DNA from: Zanthoxylum bungeanum
Lineage: Eukaryota > Streptophyta > Magnoliopsida > Sapindales > Rutaceae
NCBI GenBank assembly: GCA_019454045.1
Contig: SKCR01033657.1
Span: 1-64,000, forward strand
Length of the DNA stretch: 64,000 nucleotides
Reading direction: 5' to 3'
The stretch's first letter is position 1. Every line of letters starts with the position of its first letter. The notes under the pieces were generated by a model. That model saw only the letters and a program-made list of their open reading frames with translations. It did not search any database and had not been told where the DNA came from. This document shows positions 53,801-64,000 of the stretch, in pieces. Both the position numbers and the translations under genes were made by a program.

Positions 53801-56800
53801 TCTTGTGGGTGGTAGAAGTAATATCCTTTGGTTTCCCTAGGATAAACTACAAATATGCACTTATCCGATTTGTGTTCTAGTTTGGTACCATCCAAATGTT
53901 TAACGTATGCCTAACATCCCCAAATCTTCAGGAAAGTGAAACCCAGTTTCTTTCCTGTCCATATTTCATACGGAGTCTGTTGAACAGACTTTGACGGAAC
54001 CTTATTCAAAATAAGTATTGCACTGTTCAATGCATATCCCTATAAGGAAATTGGTAGCTCAGTGCGACACACCGTTAAATTGAGGTGTTCCCGGAGGAGT
54101 CCACTGTGAAAGAATACCATACTCTTTCAAGTAATCAAGAAACTCATTGCTCAGGTATTCCCCACCACGGTCCGACCGTAATTTTTTAATACTTTTACCG
54201 ATCTGTTTTTCTACTTCGTGTCGAAACTCTTTGAATTTCTCAAAGGTTTCCGACTTGTGTCTCATAAGATACACATAACCATAACGCGATGCATCATCCG
54301 TAATGGTTACAAAGTATTCATATCCACCTATAGCCTGGCTAGACATGGACCCACATACGTCACTATGAACGAGGGCTAACAGTTCGGTAGCACGTGCACC
54401 TTTACCGCTAAAAGGTGTTTTAGACATTTTTCCTAATAAACAAGATTCGCAGACGTCATATGAATTTGGATCAAATCCGTCCAAGTATCCACTCTTCGAA
54501 AGTGTGGATATACGAGTCTTGTTAATGTGTTCTAGACGATAATGCCACATATAAGTTTCATTTTTGTTACTTAATTTAAGCCTTTTGTTTGTCATTTTAT
54601 ATGTTTGAGATTGATTTATATTCAAAATATAAAGACCATTATTAACATCACCACTACATATCTCAAAATCATATTTATAAACAAAAACCTTGTGTTTCTG
54701 AATACAAAAGTATACCCATATTGGGTTAAACAAGATACAGATATAATGTTTCTAGTCAAACTAGGTACATAATAGCAATTTGATAAATTAAGTACATGCC
54801 CCGATGGCAGTTCCAAAATGTAGGTCCCAACAGCCAAAACGACGACTCTAGTCCCATTTCCAACTCGGAGGTCGATCTCTCCTGAAGCCAGTCTCCTGCT
54901 AATCTGCAGATCCTGCACATCAGTACATATATGAGTACCACAACCAGAATCGAAAATCCAATTTTTAAAACTAGAAGTAGACATGTTTATTCCAATAACA
55001 AATATACCCGAAGCCGGTGTCTTGCCCGCTTTCACTTCCTTCATGTGCGCCTTGTACTCACGGCAATCACGCTTCCAGTGACCCCGTTTGCCACACTGCA
55101 GGCAGACATATTGGGATTTGTCCTTTGCCTTCCCAGAAGACTTTGATGATTTGGCCTTGCCCTTTCTCTTCTTCTTCTTCTCTTCTTTTCTTCTTCTTCT
55201 TCTTCTTCTTCTTCTTATCTTCTTCTTCTTCTTCTTCTTCTTCTTCTTCTCTTTTCTTCTTCTCTCTTCTTCTTCTTCTTATTCGTTTTCACACCTTTAG
55301 AAGCTTTCGGCCAAGCCTTAGCATTCTGAGATGTCGAAGCGAAGTACGCCTCGCGCTTCTTGCCCTTTAAAAGCTCTTTTTCTACCTCTTTCAGTATTGC
55401 CATCAACTCTCCAAGAGTATTTTCTTGGTTCATCATATTATAGTTAATGATGAACCCGCTCCAGCTGTCAGGAAGAGACTGTAAGATAAAATCTATGGAA
55501 GTATCAGCCTCGAAGACTATGCCTAGCTGTCCCAGCTGTTCGATGTCAGTAATCATCTGTGATACATGGTGCTCAACAGATGTACCCTCTGACATGTGAG
55601 AGCGAAAGAGCTTCTTCTGCGATTCGTACCTCTGCGATCTAAGGTTAGATAGGTGAAGGTCCTTCAATTTCAACATCATTTTATAGGGATCTAATCCATT
55701 GTTTTGACGACGAAATTGTGGGGTGATTGCAACAAGCATGACAGATTGAGCAGTTGAGTTGTAATCACTGTGAGTCTTCCAAAGCTCAAGCCCAAGCAGC
55801 TGCTCAATTCCGGGCTTAGGCCCGAGAGGTATCTCTATCGTATAGAGCAACTTCTCAGCCCCCATGCCAATCCTGAGGTTCATATCCCAGTCAAGAAAGT
55901 TCACACCATTAAAGACATTTTCGCCCATGACGATGTCTCTAACGCTGTTCTTTTCAGTCATCTTAATTGTAATAGTCTAACTATTCAATTAACGATTTTG
56001 GGTACAGTCCAACTGTTACAAGAAAATAATAAAATATTAGTGTTGGGTTTATAATGTCAATCCCAAGATCATTTAAGCATAAAAGAAGTGTGAATACGCA
56101 AAGAAGTTAGCGGAAAATACTTACAATGCTCAGTTGGATGTAGATGGAGAGTTCAAAACTTTTGCTCCTTGTGTAGTGCTCCAAGCTCCACTTTGATGAT
56201 TGTTGAGCTCCAAGCTTGGTGAAACAAGAATTCCAAACTCTATGGATGTTTCCCTATCACCTTTGTATGACTCCTTTTGTGTGCTAGCACTTGAAAATTT
56301 TGTAACAAAACTTCCATTTTTCTACTTGTAACTCTCGGCAATGAGAGTAAAAGAGAGAGAGATTTTCGGTGAAGGAGAGAGGAGAAGTGAGTGAAGTGTG
56401 TTGAGTTAAATTATTTTTCCAAAAAATAAAAGTCATATACCAAATACAATATTTGGTAAATGTCACTCAAGCTTTCAAACTTGTGTGTTGAACAAGCCAC
56501 CAACAACTGACTACTTCCATAAACCAAAAGGTGATGAGATAGACTAGGTGATGTGACTTGTGGGCCCCATTTTGATTCAAAATCCGAGTGGGCCCGCAAA
56601 CACATTCCGGGCTTGGGTTCATTAATTCCGATTTAACGAATTTTCCGTTGCGACTTAATTAAATCAAATTTAATTAAATAATTATGCCTAGTAAAATTAC
56701 TATTAAAGTCGCTCGCGAATTAATTCTAAATTAATTCGTTCGCCCGAATTAAAATCCAATTTTTATTCCGTTATGAAATCTAATTTCATTTAATATATCG

Positions 56801-59800
56801 AATATATTAATTTTATCGATTAATTCCAAATTAATCGTTCTCTCTCTCTTAATTGAATTTTATCCCAGATAAATTCTTGTCGTAATTAATACTAGATTAA
56901 TTTTCTCTCTCTTGTAATTAATCACAGATTAATTATGTTCGAGTCAAACGTCATCGGTGAATCTTCGGGAAGAAACCCATGAAATCCCTGGATATGTTGG
57001 TAGTAAATCCAGTCATCGGACTATCCGAACACGTGCGTACCCAGTACCACATTTTTACCGATTTACAAGACATGGTTGGCTTCTAGCAAAGCGCCGTGCC
57101 TACCCAATTCTCCAGAAATATTCTTTAAGGAATATATAATCTATGTCATGCGTAGTATACATAGTATTGCGTATTGCGATCCAGTAACTGATGTCACATG
57201 CAAGGCCTGAGGCTAGAATAATGTCTGCCCTGTACGAATCATATATCGGATCACAAGCAACTAGTCTCTATAATCGGATAGTCATGACTTTGTCATATTA
57301 TCCCGATAGTTGCAACATAATAGAGAACCAGTTCTATATCCCTGCGTGGTCATCATCTCCATATGACTGAAGTGATACTTCCGTCTTGACATCACACCCA
57401 ATACACTACGGTTCTCAATAAACCCAAAAGAGTCGTACAAAGAACCTGTTAAAGTCCCGGACGACCAAAACAAAAGCATATTGATTTTCGGAAGTACTAG
57501 CGATGCAAGCCTCAAGTTAAGACCAAATACACCTACCCTGATGCGGATTCCCATAGACACATAGTCATACTACCAATGGGATTTCACGGGGTCTATCCAG
57601 AGCGAAGCTGTTCCCGTACCATCGGTAAACACAACCTCCTATTACACTTGCATAAGTATCCAATACTTAAATATATGAGAAATATTCCGTTATGCTCCCA
57701 CAACACGCACAAATGCAATACTAGTCTATTCTGCATTATCGATGTCCAGTCTCGATAATACTACGACCATGGATATTTAATGATTAAACCTTTCTGGATT
57801 GATATCGTCTCATATCTTATTAATCCGGAACTAATCATAAGGACTTTTATCATTTATATATTCAAGTAATCTAATTACAAAATGATAAAATAGCAATTTC
57901 CATTGTCACATAGTTAATTTGTACAAAAACCACAATGTCTTTTAAAAATAGTGACGCTATGGGTCATAATTGTCCAACAATTAGTCAAACTAATATAAAT
58001 ATATAACGGCGAAAATAATTTGAAAGCGCGTATTTGGCAAGTATTTAAACGAAATTGCAAATTAAATACTACCCTCCCACTATTTTTTGGCGAGCCTCTG
58101 ACCCTCTGTTGAGTACTCGGGAAACCTAGATTCCTAGTGGGCTAGGATCCCATTAAATAACACACAACCTTGAATTTGGCCAACAAGCTGTATGATATTT
58201 AACTAGGTAGATCTATAAAATCAATTGGATCTCATCCAATTCCTACATTCGGTAGATGGACCTCTAAGTCCGAAATATATATACAATATATATGTCAATA
58301 TATCCAATATATTTCATAACCTTTTCCTCTGAATCAACTAAGCCTTGGCTTTGGCTCAACAAGCTTAATGATTCCAGTTAAGCGGGACCCATTGACAGTG
58401 GAAAGCTTCGTAATCCATATCGATGAACAAGAAGTGACATTGACTTTGGTCAACAAGTCACAACTGCCCAAGACATGCGATATATAACAAAGCCTTCGTG
58501 GTTCAAACACATCCGCGATGGACATTGATATTGACTTTGGCCAACAAACCAATGCCAATCTTGGATCTTGAGAAAGAACCACTCAATGGAAGGAAATCGC
58601 TTAATATTGTATTGAGGGTTTTTTCGCGTAAATTGGCAACCAATTTATTATCTTTGATTAGGTCTCATCATACATCCTTAAGCATGCATTCTAAAAGCAT
58701 AATAAGGCGCGAAATAAATTAATAATGATATACGGATGGATATATAACAAACTTTGTTCCTAGAACAAATCTCTCCCTTTCCTCTCTCCTGCTAGCACTA
58801 TTCTTACTTCTACCCAATTACATAATACAGTAAAGAAACCTCATTTAGATTGAAGAGAATTGGTAAGAAGAGAAATACAATGAGAAAAGAGATAATAGAC
58901 TGGACGCGCAGGTCCAATTTAATAAATTGTAAATTTATTACAACAATTTCCAAAATTGCCCTCACCATTCTAATATCCATCTGATATACATTATTCATAC
59001 AATACATCCATGTATTCACACAAAGCATGTTTTTTCAATCAATCTAATCCAATTAATTAATCTTTGAATTAATTACCATCCAATGTTCAAACAACGATTT
59101 GATTTGCGCGAGTCTAACTCGTTTAAGAATAAGTACTCAAAGTGCGTATTCTTGAATTATATCGAACTACAATTTTAAATCCAATTTAATTTGTATTCAA
59201 TACTAATTCTAATTTAATTCCAAATTAAATAATTTCACTAATTTATGTGCCTTTTAGACTTAGATTCTAAATCCAATCTTTATGGGTCTCAAATGCCCAA
59301 TTAACATCCAATGTTAATTTAATTAAAGTCCAATGGGCTTTTAATTAATACTTAAGGCATGAACTTTGGCAACCAAAGCCCAAAAAAGAATCACCCTTTG
59401 CCATAAAATCAATTTTGGCCCATTAGGCCCAATTAAATATTTAAAGGCCCAATTAATCTATTTGGACTTTATGGAATGGTTTTAGGCCCAATTTGGATCC
59501 AATCCAATTGTCCTAAACCAAGATTTGCCCAACCAAGCTCATTAAGCCCAAATACAACAATATTAGCCCAATCCAATTTAAAGACTAACTTATTTAATTA
59601 CAATATTCCAAATATCACAATTATTTTAATTAAAGTGTAATTAACATAATTAATTAATTAATCCAATGTTTCCAAAACATCAATTAAACTAATTAATCAT
59701 GCTTTAATTTATTCAATTAATGTCCAACACAATTGAAGCAAAATCAATCAATAATAACATTCTAAGGCTCACGGTTTTAGGCATAAAATAACAATCAATT

Positions 59801-62127
59801 TGATTTCAATCCAATTAAATCAACAATCAATTTATTTAATGCTTTTAAACACATCCAATTGTCTAAAATCAAAAAATCACCATGAGCTCTACAAGGGTTA
59901 TGTTCGGCCAAGCTAAGGAAATTAGGGAAAATTTATCCAATAAATTTTTCTCAAATTTTAAGATGCACAAATCCAATTCATCATCATCCAAGCTCAACCA
60001 AACAACTAATTTGAAGAAATCATGTTTCCAAACACAAAAACCCCAAATAAAGTCCATAAACCCTAAAACAAATCATGCTTAAAATTGACTCTGATACCAT
60101 TGTTAGGTTCCTAGAACATGCCAAGGATCTATAAGTCATGATTTCATGTGTGAATAATCAAAGAAGTTGCGGAAAAATACTTACAATGAACGGATGTAGG
60201 ATTTCAAAAATCTTCTCGTTTCGGAAGCTCCAAGCTTTGTGTTGAATCTTTAGTTCCAAGGGTAAGGCCCACCCAAATGCCAAGGCCCAATTAAGTCATG
60301 ATTTCATGTGTGAATAATCAAAGAAGTTGCAGAAAAATACTTACAAAGAGCGGATGTGGGATTTCAAAAATCTTTTCGTTTCGGAAGCTCCAAGCTTTGT
60401 GTTGAATCTTTAATTCCAAGGGTAAGTTTCCCTATCACCTTTATTTGCTCTAAATGTGCTAGCAAGCTAGAATTTTTGCAACAAAAATTCTACGAAAGAA
60501 GAGAAACTTTCGGCCAAATGAGAGAGGAAGGGAGAAATGTGTTTTTGATATTTTGTTTCTTAAAGAACTAATACCAAAGTCAACTTCAACTTGTGTATAT
60601 GCTTTTCCAAAAAGCAAAAGTAAAAGTAAAGTGTATTTTGGAGGGAAAAGAGCATTCAATGCTCTCAACAACTTCCATCAAATAGAATGACTAGTGATGT
60701 AAGTTGGTGGGCCCCACTTTAAATTCAAAATTTAAGTGGGTTTTCTCAACACACTTCGGGCTCAGGTTCGCTTAATCCAATTAAACGAATTTTTCCGTCG
60801 CGACATAATTAAATCCATTTTAATTAAATAATAGTGCCTCACAAAATTATTACGAAAGTCGCTCGTGAATTAATTCTAAATTAATTCGTTCACCCGAATT
60901 AAAATCCAATTTTAATTCCGCTTTGAAATCTAATTTCAATTAATATATCCAATATATTATTTAATCGATTAATTCTCAATTAATTGTGTTCTCTCTCTTC
61001 TAATCGAATTTTATCCCAGATAAATTCTTGCCGCAATTAATCTCAGATTAATTTTCTCTCTTTTAATTAATCATAGATTAATTCTGTTCGAGTCAAATGT
61101 AATCGATGAATCTTTGGGAAGCGACCCAAGAGATCCCTAGATATGTTGGCAGTAAATCTGGTCGTCGAACTATTCGAACATGTGCGTACCCTGTACCATG
61201 TTCTTACCGATTTACAAGACATGATTGGCTTCTAACAAAGCACCGTGCCTACCCAATTCTCCAGAAATATTCAACAAAGAATATATAATCTATATCAGGC
61301 ATAGTACACTATGTATTGCGTATTACGATCCAGTATCGGATGTCACATGCTAGGCCTGGGGCTAGAATTGTGTCTGCCCCGTACGAAGTATATATCAGAT
61401 CACTAGCAACTAATCTCTTTAATCGCATAATCATGACCTTGTCATATTATCCCTATAGTTGCAACATATTAGAGTACCAGTTCTGTATCCCTGTGTGATC
61501 ATCATCTCCATATGACTGAAGTGAAACTTCCATCTTGACATCACACCCAATACACTACGAGTCTCAATAAACCCAGAAGAGGCGTACACAGAACCTGTTA
61601 AAGTCCCAGACGACCAAAACCAAAACGTACTGATTGTCGCAAGTATTAGCGATGCAAGTCCCAGGTTAAGACCAAATACCTAGCCTGATTCGGATTCCCA
61701 TAGACACATAGTCATACTACCAATGAGATTCCGATGGGTCTATCCAGAGCGAAGCTGTTTCCGTACCATCGACAAACAGAACCTCTTATTACACTTGCAT
61801 GGGTATCCAATACGCAAATATATGAGAACTATGCCGTTACGCTTCCATAACTCGCACAAGTGCAATACTAGTCTATTACGCATTATCGATGTCCAGTCTC
61901 GATAATACTGCGACTATGGATATTTAATGATTAAACCTTACGTGGATTGATACTGTCTCAAATCTTATTAATCCAGAACTAATCATAAGGACTTTTATCA
62001 TTTATATATTCAAGTAATCTGATTACAAAATTATAAAATAGCAATTTCCTTTGTCACATAATTAATTTGTACAAAAACCATAATGTATTTTACAAATAGT
62101 GATGATATGGGTCATAATTGTCCAACA
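45002..62127 (-). mobile_element. Element III: copia element, family A, with nested insertions
   Basis: LTRs at 45002-46874 and 60101-62127 are flanked by a perfect ATATG duplication (44997-45001 and 62128-62132). It holds a recognisable gag, CCHC, protease, integrase, RT and RNase H series in the canonical copia order, a leader with the family signals, a TGGTATCAGAGTC primer-binding site and a polypurine tract. It is interrupted in RNase H by a 5.05-kb Ty3-type insertion and in the leader by a solo family A LTR. Without these it would be about 10.1 kb, similar to element I. Confidence 0.88.
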
Positions 62128-64000
62128 ATATGTCCTAAAGTTTCATGTAATTTGTAAATGGATTTTTTTTGTTTAAATAAAAGTTGTATTATTCATTTAA
62201 GGCCGCACTCACCCCTCGCAAGGGAAGACCTCAAACCTGTTGGGTTCGGAATGATCCCTTACTTATGCCACTTGTAATGATGTGATTTGTGCAATATCTT
62301 AACCGAATCTACGCAACATGCTCAAGAACAACCTATATCTAGTTCATGTTCATAAAGATAAATCTTATGTCTAAGTTTGCATGCTTGGAAAGTAAGTCCT
62401 CATAACACATGACAACACACGGCAATCTCATGAACATATTTCAATTATATAATGCGAAAAGCAAACAACAACGTAAACCTAATGCAAATTCCAAACGCAA
62501 AACAAATAACTACTCATGCTTAAAAATAAACAACTAAATCATGCTAAAAAATAAATAACATACTAGACTAAATCATGCTCGCATACAGGTTTGGATGAAA
62601 CGAAATATGTGTGTCTCTTAAGTAGTACGTGGCATTGTATCCCGAGTGCAAACCCCACTACCGTCCATTCAGATTTGGCTACGGAATTTACGTTCGGGTT
62701 TCCATCCGATATACCACAAAAGAGAACATGCATTTCGTTCACCCGGAATTCACATCATGCATCAACAAATGACTCTCATGCTATAATATATTAAAAAACA
62801 ATGAAGAATAATAAATAAAGAAGGTGCCCTAAGGTCTAACCTCTTTTATCGTCTCTCGAAAGCGCGTTACACGGCCGTCGGAAGGGTTGATATTCCACAA
62901 CTTTCCTGGTTCACTAATCCAACATTTTTCCTCGCTGTTTCACTGTTTGGGCTATTGTTTTCACTCCGTTTCGCTTCTGTTTGTGTTGTATTTTCTGGTC
63001 ACTTTTTTTTTGGTAATTAGGGGACTGTTTTGTGGGTTATTTGGACTGGTTTGGGGGCATTTTCAAGGGTTAAATTTGCGGTAAACTGGGCAGTGTGCGG
63101 CCGTTTAAGGGGGCTGGACAATGAGCGTTTAGGCGTGCAGTGAGGTAGGGTTTGCGGCTGTGTTTGGGCAGAAAATTTGATGATTTGTACAGCAGTTTCA
63201 GAGGATGGCGAAAGTGATATGCGGACGTGTTGATTATGTGAGTGGGGGCTAATGGATGAAGTGGCGAGTGTGCTGTGGCAGTGTGTGGTCAAGGGGTGCG
63301 TCCGTGAATCAATGTGTGTGTGGCATTGTGGGTGCATGGGCAATTCGTGGGCTATGTGAATTGGTAATTGGTTGCTGCGTGAGTAGGGTTTATGTGCGGC
63401 AATGGGGAGAAAGCTTGGGAGTCTATTGGCGTGAGTGTGCTAGGCTATTTTCTTGGTGTTTTTGTATGTGAATGAACTAGGGTTTTAATGTGTTGGTGAA
63501 GGGTTATTTTTATCGGTAAAGGGATGGGGGCTATCCTTGTTTGAGAAGGAAAAGGATTTGTACATAATGAGAGATATTTTTAATTAGTATTTGATAGGGA
63601 AAAATCTTTTAATTAGGGAAGTGATTTGATTTAATTTGATTTATTCTTTTTTAGTTAGGGATATGATTTGGTTTAATTAGGCAAGGGATCCATGGGATTT
63701 CTTTAATTTAGGAAGGGAATTTTGGCTTGGTTTATGCATGTGTTTAATGTGTGATTTTGTTAATTTGGAAGGTGTATTGATAGGCTTGGTCCATTTGGTG
63801 GGCTTAGGTGTTTGATTTAGTGATGTGTGGGCTTGGTGTGTGTCTTAGTGGTGTGTGGGCTTGGTATGTGTCTTGCGGGGTTTTGGGCTAAGGGTGTGCT
63901 TTGAAACATAGGTCTAACAAGCGAACCCAAAGCTAATCCAATGAGTTAAATCCAACAATGTGTCAATTCTTGACTATTCCCTTCCGACGTCCGTTTCCCG

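Overview
This is a nuclear, retrotransposon-rich stretch of a flowering-plant genome, probably a eudicot. It is AT-rich, has no bacterial-type gene organisation, and contains one recognisable spliced host gene. That gene is a BPM-type MATH-BTB adaptor of cullin-3 ubiquitin ligases on the minus strand (30794-34495; four exons, 403 codons). Nearly everything else is nested LTR retrotransposon sequence.

Layout. 1-2083 is a T/G-rich repeat (family C) that reappears at about 62500-64000. 2084-20723 is an old minus-strand Ty1/copia element (element II, family A); its 3' LTR is truncated and its gag-pol is decayed. A second complete family A element (element I, 7346-17186) sits inside its leader. 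Element I has a perfect 5-bp target duplication (ACAAC), two closely similar ~2.03-kb LTRs, a primer-binding site and a polypurine tract, but no intact reading frame. 20724-29719 holds a second copia-like family (B) with two ~2.4-2.5-kb LTRs (21596-24089, 27303-29719), a gag fragment, and a Ty3-type long-LTR fragment (about 24300-25870). 29720-38305 is the gene island around BPM. 38306-44918 is family A element IV, rearranged and lacking pol, with an inverted LTR piece fused head-to-head to its 3' LTR. 45002-62127 is family A element III, flanked by a perfect ATATG duplication. It is interrupted by a 5.05-kb Ty3-type LTR-like insertion (47014-52067, duplication TTTAC) and by a solo family A LTR (56041-57979, duplication ATTAG).

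How the parts work together. In every oriented family A and B element, transcription runs on the minus strand, the same strand as BPM. The primer-binding site (TGGTATCAGAGC type, initiator-Met tRNA) lies on the left flank of each 5' LTR, and a polypurine tract lies just right of each 3' LTR. Element III retains the order gag, CCHC knuckle, protease, integrase, reverse transcriptase, RNase H, but is broken by frameshifts, stops and insertions. No element here looks autonomous.

The most unusual signal is in the family A LTR. It contains a ladder of short hairpins whose arms change in a compensating way between the element I LTRs and the other copies. The family also has an unusually long (~2-kb) leader between primer-binding site and gag, with three recurrent signals: four evenly spaced CTTGACTTTGGCCAACAA repeats, a conserved GGAAAC/GTTTCC hairpin, and a cluster of GGCCCA motifs. 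Divergence statements come from reading by eye, not from computed alignments.
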